A stretch of DNA of 33,093 nucleotides from Planctomycetota bacterium (GCA_016872675.1 VGZG01000034.1:1-33093); one strand, 5' to 3'. Counted from the first letter of the stretch, positions 1 to 9,273 are shown. A program made the numbers and translations. The notes: generated by a model not told the origin, from the letters alone.

Positions 1-2580
1 GCCGACGGCAGCCGCCAGCAGACGCCGGTCAACCAGACGCTGACGCCGCACGGCGTGTTCGTCGACCTGCCGGGCATGCGACCGTTGGCGTTGGCGAGTT
101 CGCGCGACGGCGCGCGCGTCTTCACGGCGGGCAAGACCAACGAACTCGTCGTGATCGACGCGGCGACCGGCGCGATCGCGCAGAAGGTGCCGCTGCCGGC
201 CGAGAAGCAGACGACGCCGGCTGGCGATCCCAACCGCAAGGAACAGAAACCTGACAAGGACGGCCAGATCAGCTGCACCGGCCTCGCCGTGTCGCCTGAT
301 GGCCGCACGATCTGGCTCGCCAACGCGCGCGGCTCGCTCAAGGCCTTCGCCGTCGGCGAGGACGGCACGGTGGCGCCATCGCACACGCTCGCGCTGCCGC
401 CGGCGAAGGCGCCGCGGCGCGAGGCCGAGATCCCGGCCGGCATCGCAGTCACCGCCGACGGCGAGCGGCTGTACGTCTGCGGCAACCTGTCGAACACGCT
501 GCTGGAGCTCGACGCGCAGACCGGCGCCGTGCTGCGCACGTTCCCCGTCGGCACAGCGCCCTTCGACGTCGTGCTCGCCGGCGACCGCGCCTACGTCAGC
601 AACCAGGGCGGCCGCCGGCCGGGTCCCGACGATCCGGTCGGCCCCGCCGGCCGCGGCACGCTGGTGCGCGTCGATCCGACGACCGACGTCGCCAGCGAAG
701 GTTCGGTGTCGGTGATCGACCTCGCGACCGGCGCGCTCGTGCGCGAGACGGTGACCGGGCGGCTGGCCAGCGACCTCGCCGTGTCGCCGAACGGCCGCTG
801 GATCGTCTGCGCCAACGCCGGCAGCGACACCATCAGCGTGCTCGATCGCGATGGCGCGCTGGTCGAGACGCTGTGGGCGCGCAGCAAACCGAGCGATCTG
901 CTGCAGGCCGCGCCCAACGCGGTGTGCTTCGCGCACGACGGCGAACGGCTGTACGTCGCCAACGGCACGATGAACGCGATCGCGGTCTTCCGCTTCGAGC
1001 CCGAGGACCGCGGCGACAGCCGGCTGCTCGGCTTCGTGCCGGTCGGCTGGTACCCGGGTGCGCTGCTGCTCGACGAACAGCGCGAACGGCTGGTCGTCGC
1101 CAACGTGAAGGGCCTCGGCTTCGGCCGCCCGCGCAAGGACGGCGGCGCGCCGGAGTTCAACAGCCACCAGCACCACGGCTCGCTCTCGCTCGTGCCACTG
1201 CCCGACGAGGACGACGAGCTGCCCAAGCTGTCGGCGCAGGTCGACGCCAACCTGCGGCGCGACGCGATCGCGCAGGCACTGTTGCCACCGCGCGCTGGCC
1301 AACCGCCGCGCGCGATCCCCGAGCGCATCGGCGAGCCGAGCCGCATCCGCCACGTCGTCTACGTCATCAAGGAGAACCGCACGTACGACCAGGTGCTCGG
1401 CGACGTGACGGCCGGCAACGGCGACGCGCAGCTGTGCATCTTCCCCGAGCGCATCACGCCCAATCAGCACGCGCTCGCGCGCCGCTTCGTGCTGCTCGAC
1501 AACACGTACTGCAGCGGCATCCTGTCGGCCGACGGCCACCAGTGGAGCACAGCGGCGTTCGCGACCGACTATCTGGAGAAGGCATTCGCCGGCTTCCCGC
1601 GCAGCTATCCCGACGGCATGGGCGAGGATGAGAAGGACGCGCTGTCGTACTCGCCGGCCGGCTTCCTGTGGGACCGCGCAATCGCGCAGGGCGTGACGCT
1701 GCGCAACTACGGCGAGTTCTGCGGGCCCAAGGTGCGCTGGCGCGATCCAAAGAAGAATGACGAACCCGACTTCACCGCCTGCTACCGCGCGTGGCGCGAC
1801 GGCACCGACGACGTCGTGTTCGCCAGCGAGGCGAGCGTGCGGCCGTTGGCGCCGTTCTCGCCGACCGGCTACGTCGGCTGGAATATGTCGGTGCCCGACC
1901 AGCACCGCGCCGACGTGTTCCTGCGCGAGCTCGCCGCGTGCGAGGCGAAGGGCGAGTTCCCGCAGCTCGTGCTGATCTGCCTGCCCAACGACCACACCAG
2001 CGGCACGAGCAAGAACTGCCCGACGCCGGCGGCGTGCATGGCCGACAACGACCTCGCCTTCGGCCGCATCGTCGAAGGCCTGTCGAAGTCGCGCTTCTGG
2101 CAGGACATGGCGGTCTTCGCCATCGAGGACGACCCGCAGGCCGGCTGGGACCACGTCAGCGGCTACCGCACGACCTGCTACGTCGCGAGCCCGTACGCGC
2201 GCCGCGGCGCGGTGGTGTCGACGCAGTACAACACCACCAGCGTGCTGCGCACGATCGAGCAGATCCTGGGCCTGCGGCCGATGAACGTGTTCGACGCCAG
2301 CGCGACGCCGATGTTCGACTGCTTCACGGAAGCGCCGGACTTCACGCCGTACGCGGCGCTGCCGGCCAACGTGCCGCTCGACGAGATGAACCCGAGCCCG
2401 GCGGCGATCGCCGACCCGCAGCTGCGCGCCGACGCGATCGCCTCGGCGGGGCTCGACCTTTCGCAGATGGATCGCGCGCCGGAGGACCTGTTCAACCGCA
2501 TCCTTTGGCGCGCGATGCGCGGTAGTGCCTTGCCGTATCCCGAGTGGGCGACCACGTCGGGCGCAGACGACGACGACTGA
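1..2580 (+). CDS. YncE-type beta-propeller / alkaline-phosphatase-superfamily phosphoesterase, 5'-truncated
   Basis: The reading frame is open from base 1, and residues before the GTG at 55 (ADGSRQQTPVNQTL) continue the fold, so the true start lies upstream and any signal peptide is missing. The N-terminal half (about residues 1-430 of the visible part) has repeated propeller blades of the 'SPDGRTIWLAN', 'DGERLYVCGN', 'SPNGRWIVCAN', 'DGERLYVAN' type, as in YVTN/YncE proteins. From about residue 449 comes a phosphoesterase domain: VVYVIKENRTYDQVLGD carries the ENR(S/T)(F/Y)D signature, followed by SADGHQWS, NDHTSG and EDDPQAGWDHVSGYRT, which supply likely metal-binding Asp/His residues. This two-domain order is known for 'bifunctional YncE family protein/alkaline phosphatase family protein'. 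Probably exported and acting on a phosphoester; the substrate cannot be told. It ends in an Asp-rich tail with TGA at 2578. Confidence 0.85.
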   Translation, partial: ADGSRQQTPVNQTLTPHGVFVDLPGMRPLALASSRDGARVFTAGKTNELVVIDAATGAIAQKVPLPAEKQTTPAGDPNRKEQKPDKDGQISCTGLAVSPDGRTIWLANARGSLKAFAVGEDGTVAPSHTLALPPAKAPRREAEIPAGIAVTADGERLYVCGNLSNTLLELDAQTGAVLRTFPVGTAPFDVVLAGDRAYVSNQGGRRPGPDDPVGPAGRGTLVRVDPTTDVASEGSVSVIDLATGALVRETVTGRLASDLAVSPNGRWIVCANAGSDTISVLDRDGALVETLWARSKPSDLLQAAPNAVCFAHDGERLYVANGTMNAIAVFRFEPEDRGDSRLLGFVPVGWYPGALLLDEQRERLVVANVKGLGFGRPRKDGGAPEFNSHQHHGSLSLVPLPDEDDELPKLSAQVDANLRRDAIAQALLPPRAGQPPRAIPERIGEPSRIRHVVYVIKENRTYDQVLGDVTAGNGDAQLCIFPERITPNQHALARRFVLLDNTYCSGILSADGHQWSTAAFATDYLEKAFAGFPRSYPDGMGEDEKDALSYSPAGFLWDRAIAQGVTLRNYGEFCGPKVRWRDPKKNDEPDFTACYRAWRDGTDDVVFASEASVRPLAPFSPTGYVGWNMSVPDQHRADVFLRELAACEAKGEFPQLVLICLPNDHTSGTSKNCPTPAACMADNDLAFGRIVEGLSKSRFWQDMAVFAIEDDPQAGWDHVSGYRTTCYVASPYARRGAVVSTQYNTTSVLRTIEQILGLRPMNVFDASATPMFDCFTEAPDFTPYAALPANVPLDEMNPSPAAIADPQLRADAIASAGLDLSQMDRAPEDLFNRILWRAMRGSALPYPEWATTSGADDDD

Positions 2581-2758
2581 CGCCGATGCGACCGGCGGTC
2601 GCGCCGAGTCGGCCAGCCAGCCGCACGCCCGCCGCCCCGCCCGCCCCGATTTTTTCAACAAACCTCCGTGCGTCGGCGAGTGAACGCGACTTTGCGGGAT
2701 ACTCCCCTTGTCCTGGACCAGGCTGTCCCGGCGCCCCCCGTCGCCACCACAAAACCGC

Positions 2759-5700
2759 ATGCCACGATCCCATTTCGTCGGATTGTCCGCCGCGCTCGCG
2801 GCCGCGCTCGCCTTCAGCGCGACCACCACCGCGCAGAAGGACGTCTCGGAGGCAGCGCAGCAGAAGTCGGCGTTCCTGTCCTCCGCGCCCTGGCAGGCGT
2901 TCCTCGCCGACGTCGGCGGCGAGTGGTCCGTCGAATGGTGCGCCGCCACCGGCTCGCCCGGCGCGATCTGGGGCAGCGGCGTGCCACTCGCCGATTGGCG
3001 CGTCAACTCGCTCGACGAAGCCCGCCGCCATGCCCACGCGCTGCTGCGCGAGCGCAGCGAACTGCTCGGTCTCGGCGACAGCGAGTTCCGCGAGGTCATC
3101 GGCGCGCGCATGAGCCGCGTCTGGACCTTCACGTTCGACCAGTTCTTCCGCGGCATTCCGGTGCTCGAAGGCCGCGCCGACGTGCGCGTCCACATGGTCG
3201 GCCGCGTGCCGATGTTCGGCGCCAAGGCCTGGCGCATCCCCGCGGACTTCGACGTGCTGCCGGCGTTCGACGCCGACACCGCGCTCGCCATCGCATGGCA
3301 GCAGGTCGGCGCTCCCACCGGCGCGCCGCAGCCTGCGGCCGTCGCCGCCCCGCGCCTCGTGATCTGGGCCGACGTCGACGCGGCCGCGCCGCAGGCACCG
3401 CGCCTCTTCTGGGAGGTCGCCATCAGCAACGTCGACGATCAGGGCAGCGGCCCCATCGGCCGCCACTACGTCGACGCCAAGACCGGCGCCTACGCGCGCT
3501 TCCAGACCGACAAGCACGAGTGCGGCTTCGCCGGTTGCACGATCGGAGCGGGCGATCGCGTCGGCGGCCTCGAACTGCCGGCGACCGCGCCGGTCGAGGT
3601 TCCCATGCCGCCGATGCCGCCGGTCAACACGACCGTGACGGTGCAGGGCTGGACGCGCACCGGCGTCGACGCCTACTCGGCGCTCGTCAACGCGCCGCTG
3701 CCGGGCCTCGTGTTGAGCGTGCCGGGCATCGGCAACGTCACCACCGACAACAACGGCCAGTTCGTCATCAACATCGCCTCGCCGGTGTCGATCACGGTCG
3801 GCGCGCTCGACGGCCGCCACCACGCCGTGATCAGCGGCGCCAACGCGCCGAGCGGGTCGTTCACGGTCAATCCCGGCGTCGCGACGACGATCCAGTTGCT
3901 GACCTCGGCGGCGACAACCAACCAAGCGGCGCACACCACAGCCACGTACTGGACCGACAAGGTCAACGAGTGGGCCCGTTCGATCCTCGGCAACTCGCCG
4001 GAGCTGGCCACCGCCGACAACGTCGGCGTGACTGTCAACATCGCCTCGACCTGCAACGCCTACTACGTCAGCAACACGACGAACTACTACCAGGCCGGCG
4101 GCGGCTGCTCGAACACGGCGGCGTCGACCGTCATCGCGCACGAGTGGGGCCACGGCCTCGACGACCGCTACGGCGGCATCTCGCAAACCAACGGCCTGAG
4201 CGAGGGCTGGGGCGACATCCTCGGCTGCTACCTGCTCGACACGCCGAACCTCGGCAGCGGCTTCCAGACCGCCGGCGTGCCGCTGCGCAGCGCCAACAAC
4301 ACCACGCAGTACCCGTGCTCGGGCTGCGGCGTGCACGAGGCCGGCCAGTCGTGGATGGGTTTCGCCTGGAAGCTGCGCGAACGGCTCGCGACGACGTTCG
4401 CCAACCGCCCGGCCGCCATCGCGCTGACCGAAGACATCGTCGTCGGCACGATCGCCGCCGACGCGACCAACCAGGCGGACGCCGTGCTGCAGGTCTACAT
4501 CGCCGACGACAACGACGGCAACCTGAGCAACGGCACGCCGAACAAGCCGGACCTCGACTGGGCGTGCAACCAGCACTCGCTGCCGATCCCCGGCGGCGGT
4601 GGCGGCGGCGGTCCGGCGAACAACGAGTGCTCGGCGGCGATCGCCGTCGGCAACGGCGTCGTGGGTCCGTACACGACCGTCGGGGCCACCACCTCGGCGC
4701 CGGGCTGGCCGTGCGCCTCGGGCGGCAACGACGTCTGGTTCGTCTACACCGCCTACCAGGGCGGCACGCTGTCGGTCAGCACGTGCGGCCAGGCGACGTG
4801 GGACACGGCGATCCAGGTCTTCTCCGGTACGTGCGCGGCGCTCACCAGCGTCGGCTGCAACGACGACGTCTGCAGCCTGCAGTCGACCGTGACCACGCCG
4901 GTCTCGGCGGGCACCTACTACATCCGCGTCGGCGGCTACGCCGGCGCGACCGGGTCGTTCAGCCTGAACATCACCGGCCCGACGTCCGTGCCGGCCGCCG
5001 TGAGTTCGTATGGCACGGGTTGCTACAGCCGCTCGCGCGCCTTCTACGAGTTGTTCCCGGCCGGCGCGTTCGACCTCGCGTCGACGGGCATGCGGTTGAC
5101 GTACAACGTGGCCGGAACCTACACGGCGTCGGCCGCCGGCAGCTACGTCGCGCCGACGGCGGGCGCGACGGCGCTGACGCTGACCGACGACTCGACGACG
5201 TCGGTCACGCTGGCGAGCCCGCTCGCGTACCCCGGAGGCACGACGACGACGCTGGAGGTGTGCTCCAACGGCTTCGTGAGCACGGCGACGGGCAACGGCG
5301 CGGCGTACACGCCGAGCGCGACCAGCTGGCTCGGCTCGGCGCAGGCGCGCTGGGGCTGCTGGCACGACTACAACCCGGCGGTCGCCGGCTCGGGCCAGGT
5401 CAAGTTCGAGCAGGTCGGCAACGTCTCGTACGTGACGTGGGACGGCGTCTACAGCTACGGCACGACCAGCCCGGCGACGTTCCAGCTGCAGTTCAACCGC
5501 AGCACCGGCGACGTCACCTACGCGTGGGGCCCGGTGACCGTCGCCGGCAACGGCTGGCTCGTCGGCTTCGCCGCGTCGGCTCCGAACGCGGACCTCGGCA
5601 GCCGTGACCTCACGGCGACGCTGCCCGGCGGCTTCTCGACCAGCACGACCAACCTCGCGCCGCTTGCGCTCACCGGCACGACGCCGACGCTCGGCTCGAC

Positions 5701-6010
5701 GCTGACGCTGACGACGACCAACTTCACGGCGGCGGCGGCGGTCGGCATCCAGGTGCTGAGCACGACCGGCATCAACCCCGGCGTCGACCTCGCTCCGCTC
5801 GGCATGCCGGGCTGCTTCCAGTACGCGGCCCCGACCGCGCTCTACACGATCAACGTGGCGGCAGGCGCGGCGACCTACTCGATGCCGATCCCGAACAATC
5901 CGGCCCTGATGGGCTTCCAGATGTTCGCGCAGAGCGCCGGTTTCGCGACCGGCGCCAACACGCTCGGACTGGTGACGTCGAACGGTGTCGCGCTGACCGT
6001 CGGCATCTGA
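2759..6010 (+). CDS. Secreted gluzincin metalloprotease (M36/fungalysin-like) with PPC domain and planctomycete-type C-terminal tail
   Basis: The ATG at 2759 was chosen over an upstream in-frame TTG (2708) because it puts a signal peptide (MPRSHFVGLSAALAAALAFS, likely cut near TTTAQ) at the N terminus; 1083 aa. Domains in order: an FTP/PepSY-like propeptide (about 60-170), a carboxypeptidase-regulatory-like beta domain (about 289-360), a gluzincin catalytic domain with HEWGH (461-465) and SEGWGD (E482 the likely third zinc ligand), a Gly-rich linker (about 611-618), a pre-peptidase C-terminal (PPC) beta domain (about 620-745), a long beta-rich region opening with SSYGTGCYSRS (about 750), and a tail with LAPLGMPGC and PNNPALMGFQMFAQ ending SNGVALTVGI. 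Zinc-dependent extracellular protein degradation is the likely role. M36 is the nearest family I recognise, but the spacing from the second His to Glu (17) is shorter than usual, so a divergent gluzincin is possible. Confidence 0.87.
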   Translation: MPRSHFVGLSAALAAALAFSATTTAQKDVSEAAQQKSAFLSSAPWQAFLADVGGEWSVEWCAATGSPGAIWGSGVPLADWRVNSLDEARRHAHALLRERSELLGLGDSEFREVIGARMSRVWTFTFDQFFRGIPVLEGRADVRVHMVGRVPMFGAKAWRIPADFDVLPAFDADTALAIAWQQVGAPTGAPQPAAVAAPRLVIWADVDAAAPQAPRLFWEVAISNVDDQGSGPIGRHYVDAKTGAYARFQTDKHECGFAGCTIGAGDRVGGLELPATAPVEVPMPPMPPVNTTVTVQGWTRTGVDAYSALVNAPLPGLVLSVPGIGNVTTDNNGQFVINIASPVSITVGALDGRHHAVISGANAPSGSFTVNPGVATTIQLLTSAATTNQAAHTTATYWTDKVNEWARSILGNSPELATADNVGVTVNIASTCNAYYVSNTTNYYQAGGGCSNTAASTVIAHEWGHGLDDRYGGISQTNGLSEGWGDILGCYLLDTPNLGSGFQTAGVPLRSANNTTQYPCSGCGVHEAGQSWMGFAWKLRERLATTFANRPAAIALTEDIVVGTIAADATNQADAVLQVYIADDNDGNLSNGTPNKPDLDWACNQHSLPIPGGGGGGGPANNECSAAIAVGNGVVGPYTTVGATTSAPGWPCASGGNDVWFVYTAYQGGTLSVSTCGQATWDTAIQVFSGTCAALTSVGCNDDVCSLQSTVTTPVSAGTYYIRVGGYAGATGSFSLNITGPTSVPAAVSSYGTGCYSRSRAFYELFPAGAFDLASTGMRLTYNVAGTYTASAAGSYVAPTAGATALTLTDDSTTSVTLASPLAYPGGTTTTLEVCSNGFVSTATGNGAAYTPSATSWLGSAQARWGCWHDYNPAVAGSGQVKFEQVGNVSYVTWDGVYSYGTTSPATFQLQFNRSTGDVTYAWGPVTVAGNGWLVGFAASAPNADLGSRDLTATLPGGFSTSTTNLAPLALTGTTPTLGSTLTLTTTNFTAAAAVGIQVLSTTGINPGVDLAPLGMPGCFQYAAPTALYTINVAAGAATYSMPIPNNPALMGFQMFAQSAGFATGANTLGLVTSNGVALTVGI

Positions 6011-6073
6011 CGCACGCGCCAGCCAGCGGCGCGGCGGCGGCGAAGTGACCGCCAAGCCGCGAGGCGGGCGCGC

Positions 6074-7099
6074 TCACCGCGGCGCGAGCACGCGCGTCTG
6101 CAGCTCGATCTGGCGCTCGGACCAGCGCAGCTTGTAGGGCATCCGCGGGCCGAGGTCGTAGCGGCGCGCGCCGCCTTCGCCGAGCCACGCGATCTGCTCG
6201 AGTTGCAGCACGTTGCCAAGCGAGCGCGCCGCCCACGTTTCGTCGTAACTGCACTGCTGGCCGCGGTACACGCCGTCGACGCAGCCGCCGAAGATGAAGC
6301 CGACGTCGCGTCCGTCGTGGACCGCGAAGATCACGCGCGCGAGGCCGCCGACCGCGAGGCGTTCTAGCATCCGACCGTAGAACGGCAGCGAGGCGCCGCT
6401 GGTCATGCCGCAGTCGCCGATGCCTTTCCAGCTGCGCGCCTCGACAGCGCACATGCGCGCGTAGACGTCGCGCGCCGCCGGCGCGTCGGTCGGACAGCGG
6501 CGCTCGAAGGCAACGCCGAACTCGCGCGCGCGCCGCCATGCCGGGCGGACGCGCCGGCGGAACGACGCCGAGCGCCGCGCCAGGAAGCCGTCCAGGCCGC
6601 CGGCGAGCGAGGCCACGCACTGCGGGCGCGGCTCGTCGGCGAAGGCTTCGTGACTCGCCGCCGTCGCCGCGATCAATTCGCGCAGCGTGGCGCCGTCGGG
6701 ATCGAGCCCGGCGACCAGCACGGCGGGACGAACGCCGGCGCGCCGCAGTTCATCGAGTCGCCGCGCCAGCAGGTCGACGGCGCCGGGACCGAGCAGCGGG
6801 CAGCCAAACAGCCATGAAGCCTCGAACGGCACGAGCATGCGGCCGACCCGGTCGCTGCGCGCCCAGGCAAAGGCGAGCGCTGCGCCGTCGCCGAGCGTGA
6901 TCTCGGGCACGAAGTCGCGGTGCATCGTCTCCCACGCCGACAGCTGCCACTCGGTGCGGCAACACAGCGGGTCGCCGTGCGCGACGGCCATCGCGGCGCG
7001 GTTCCACGCCGAGTCGGGCGCGTCCTGCTCGGCGGCGGTCGTGGCCGTCGTGCGCCGGCCATCGCCGTCGCCGTCGCCCCGCTGTGCCGCGGCCGCCAT
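6074..7099 (-). CDS. GNAT acetyltransferase of the BioF2/CelD (FemAB-like) type
   Basis: The ATG at 7099 gives 341 aa and lies 5 nt after the stop of the glycosyltransferase gene; a longer frame would overlap that gene with low-complexity Arg/Ala sequence, so it was not used. The protein shows the two-lobe GNAT layout of the BioF2-like/CelD group: an N-terminal lobe with GCPLLGPGA, a basic helix SFRRRVRPAWRRAREFG, then ARSWKGIGDCGMTSG, FYGRMLERLA, the beta strand VIFAVHDGRDVGFIFGG, and a C-terminal YDLGPRMPYKLRW. Members of this group modify polysaccharides or peptidoglycan precursors with acyl or aminoacyl groups. The near-overlapping position behind a GT4 enzyme suggests it acts on the same surface glycan. 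Substrate unknown; cytoplasmic. Confidence 0.8.
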   Translation of the reverse strand: MAAAAQRGDGDGDGRRTTATTAAEQDAPDSAWNRAAMAVAHGDPLCCRTEWQLSAWETMHRDFVPEITLGDGAALAFAWARSDRVGRMLVPFEASWLFGCPLLGPGAVDLLARRLDELRRAGVRPAVLVAGLDPDGATLRELIAATAASHEAFADEPRPQCVASLAGGLDGFLARRSASFRRRVRPAWRRAREFGVAFERRCPTDAPAARDVYARMCAVEARSWKGIGDCGMTSGASLPFYGRMLERLAVGGLARVIFAVHDGRDVGFIFGGCVDGVYRGQQCSYDETWAARSLGNVLQLEQIAWLGEGGARRYDLGPRMPYKLRWSERQIELQTRVLAPR

Positions 7100-7104
7100 G
7101 CGCG

Positions 7105-8457
7105 TCAGCGCGGACCGTGCTGCGGCATGGCGCGCGACAACGCCGTTTCGCGCTGCAGCATCAGGAAGTCGATGCGGCGGTCGGGTCCGACCGGCGGGCA
7201 GAACGGCGGCTGCGGCGGCGATGCGCGCGCGCGCGCGTAGATACGCGACAATGCCTCGACGTGCGCTTCGAGGCTCGCCGAGGCCGCGGGCCGCCGCGCG
7301 CACAGTTGCGCCCAGAGCGCCGGCTCGTCGACGAAGCGCTGCAGCGCGGCTGCGAGATCGGCGTCATCGCCGGCGCGCGTCCGCAGGCCGGCGCCGCCGG
7401 CGCGCTCGGGCAGCGCGCCAAGATCGCTGGTGACGCACGGCAGGCCCAACTCGAAGCACTCGTCGAGCACGAGGCCGTAGGTCTCGATGCAGGTGCTCGG
7501 GAAAACGCCGACGTGCGGCGCGACGGCGTGCAACTGCGCGGCCTCGAAGCGGCCGTGCATCGTCACCGGCAGCCCTTCGGCGAGCACACGCAACTCCGCG
7601 GCGAGCTCCGGCGACTCGACGCCGCCGAGCACGTGCAGTTCGGCACGCCCGGGTCGGGCCGCGTGCAGGCGGCGGAGCGCGCGCAACAGCACGTCGACGC
7701 CCTTGTGGCGTCCGACGCCGCCCCAGAAGGCGAAGCGTATCGGTCGGTCGGCCGACGGCGCGGCGAGCGGCGTCATGCCGCGGAAGCGCGGTTGGTAGCC
7801 GAGCGGCAGCGTCGCGTAGCGCGCGCGCGGCACACCGGTCGTCGCCGCGAGCAGTTCGGCCGTGCTGTCGACGGCGACGAGCACGGCAGCCGCATGCGCG
7901 AGTTCGGCGCGGAAGTGGTCACGGAACAACTCGATGCCGGCGTCGATCTCGAGCTTCGGCTCGTAGCCGTACTTCGGCACGCAGTCGCGGCAGCTGTCGG
8001 CCGACAGCGGGCGGCGGCAGGCCTCGTCGCCGACGCGGCGGCGGAAGGCGCGCGGGCAGCTGGAGTAGTAGTCGTGCAGCGTGACGACGGCGGGCACGCC
8101 GACGCGGGCGCAGACCTCGACGAGGTTGCAGGTCAGGCGCAACCACTGATGCACGTGCACGATGCCTGGGCGCCGCTCGCGCAGCAGCGCCTCGAAGCGC
8201 CGCTCGACCTCGGGGTGCCACATCTTGGCGTGGTGGTCGAAGTACTGGTCGTTGCGGTGCAGCCGGTGGACTACCAAGCCTTCGACGTCTTCGCGGACCA
8301 CTTCGACCTGCGGTCGCCACTCGTGACTGCCCGACAGCACCTCGACGGCGAGGCCGATCCGTTGCTGACGCTTCGCAACGTCGAGCACGTAGGTCTCCGA
8401 TCCGCCGCGGTGATGCGGCAGGAACTGGTGGATCACGTGCAGGACGTCGAGCGCCAT
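7105..8457 (-). CDS. GT4-family glycosyltransferase
   Basis: 450 aa starting at the ATG at 8457. The GT-B fold is clear: N-terminal Rossmann start LHVIHQFLPHHRGGSETYV with the GG nucleotide-sugar loop, IVHVHQWLRL, VVTLHDYYSSCPR and a Cys-rich insert (PLSADSCRDCVPKYG); C-terminal lobe with FAFWGGVGRHKGVDVLLRAL, LHVLGG, and the donor-binding motif ETYGLVLDECFELGLPCVTSD, where the E-x7-E pattern belongs to GT4. It likely moves a sugar from an NDP-sugar to a cell-surface glycan or lipid. It is the first gene of a pair with the acetyltransferase immediately downstream (5-nt gap). A TATAAC hexamer on this strand (8471-8466) lies 8 nt before the ATG and could be a -10 element of a leaderless message. 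The last about 45 residues are low-complexity and may be a disordered tail. Confidence 0.9.
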   Translation of the reverse strand: MALDVLHVIHQFLPHHRGGSETYVLDVAKRQQRIGLAVEVLSGSHEWRPQVEVVREDVEGLVVHRLHRNDQYFDHHAKMWHPEVERRFEALLRERRPGIVHVHQWLRLTCNLVEVCARVGVPAVVTLHDYYSSCPRAFRRRVGDEACRRPLSADSCRDCVPKYGYEPKLEIDAGIELFRDHFRAELAHAAAVLVAVDSTAELLAATTGVPRARYATLPLGYQPRFRGMTPLAAPSADRPIRFAFWGGVGRHKGVDVLLRALRRLHAARPGRAELHVLGGVESPELAAELRVLAEGLPVTMHGRFEAAQLHAVAPHVGVFPSTCIETYGLVLDECFELGLPCVTSDLGALPERAGGAGLRTRAGDDADLAAALQRFVDEPALWAQLCARRPAASASLEAHVEALSRIYARARASPPQPPFCPPVGPDRRIDFLMLQRETALSRAMPQHGPR

Positions 8458-8724
8458 GGCTCGCCGTTATACTCTGACGCAAGACCGCCGCCGCCGATCA
8501 CCTCGTCCGATCGCGGCGCCGCCGCTGTGATCGCCGGGGCGATCCAGCCGCCCGCGACTCCCTCTTCCAGCGCACCGTGGGGTCGCTGGTCGCCTTCATC
8601 CGCTCATGATCCGGCAAGGCCGCGGCGGCGGCCGATCAGCAGCGCGCCTGCGTCCTGTGCGGCCCGCTTGCCGCCTACGCCATGCTCGGGCGCTGAGCCG
8701 GACGCACGAATTCTTCTCGGGCGC
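8458..8724. other. Intergenic interval with a coding-like stretch lacking a start
   Basis: This 267-bp gap lies between the glycosyltransferase and hemerythrin-like genes, both on the minus strand. A TATACT hexamer on + (8468-8473) overlaps the TATAAC on -. On +, the frame beginning at 8553 reads ARDSLFQRTVGSLVAFIRS, then TGA at 8604, then SGKAAAAADQQRACVLCGPL through to a second TGA near 8690. Third positions are nearly all G or C, as in real genes here, but there is no convincing start and an in-frame stop. It may be the remnant of a small gene; see findings. Confidence 0.3.
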
Positions 8725-9273
8725 TCATCGCGCCCAGCGGGCGAGCGCTGGCTCGAGACGCCGCGCCCACTCCGCGCGCGAAGTGCGTTCGCGCTCGAGC
8801 GCCTCGAAGCGCGCGAGCCAATCGAGTTGGTCGTCGGCGGGCACCTCGGCGTCGCAGAGCGGGAACAACGCGAGCTCCTCCCGCTCGGCGAGCCGGCGCA
8901 AGCGCCCACACACGGCGTCGACGGTGTCGGCGAAGCCCCGTCGTTCGTCGTCGCCGAGGTCGTCGATCGGCTCCCAGAAGAGCACGAGCGAGTGAACCAG
9001 TTCGGCGACCTCGTCGTGCAGTCGGAACACCTCGCCCACTTCGGCGGCGAGTTTGTCGCTGCCGTGCATCGCTGCCGCCGGACAGACCAGGTCGGCTTCC
9101 TTGCGCAGATGCACGGCGATCACGAACTCGCGCAGGAAGCGGATCAACAGCGCCGAGTCCGCCGCGGGCAGCGTGCCGCCGGCGCGCACCTGTGCGGCGA
9201 TGGCGCCGAGCGCGCCGAGGCCGCGGGCCACCAGGGCGTGGTCCGACCGCAGGTTGTCCGTCGGGCGCTTCAT
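8725..9273 (-). CDS. Hemerythrin-like helical-bundle protein
   Basis: The ATG at 9273 (MKRPTDNLRSDH) gives 182 aa; it begins just before the first conserved His, so upstream in-frame ATGs are less likely. The pattern matches hemerythrin HHE domains: H12 in helix 1, H55-x2-KE59 with LVCP after it in helix 2, H86-D-E in helix 3 and REELALFP (132-138) in helix 4. Hemerythrin-like proteins bind a di-iron or other metal centre and take part in oxygen, NO or iron-sulfur repair responses. The usual His four residues before EE of helix 4 is Leu here (L128), so the metal site may be incomplete or changed. The gene appears to be transcribed alone from the divergent region 9274-9457. Confidence 0.75.
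   Translation of the reverse strand: MKRPTDNLRSDHALVARGLGALGAIAAQVRAGGTLPAADSALLIRFLREFVIAVHLRKEADLVCPAAAMHGSDKLAAEVGEVFRLHDEVAELVHSLVLFWEPIDDLGDDERRGFADTVDAVCGRLRRLAEREELALFPLCDAEVPADDQLDWLARFEALERERTSRAEWARRLEPALARWAR

Noticed and set aside
2588-2655. Hairpin GCGACC-GGC-GGTCGC followed by T6 at 2650 after the first gene
   Set aside because: The T-tract is about 48 nt from the stem, too far for an intrinsic terminator.
2492-6055. 1187-aa open frame on - opposite the protease
   Set aside because: Arg/Ala/Val-rich low-complexity shadow; the + frame has a signal peptide, HEWGH motif and known domains.
8604-8606. TGA as selenocysteine codon
   Set aside because: No SECIS-like hairpin could be recognised after it and the reading frame has no start; kept only as a remnant-gene finding.
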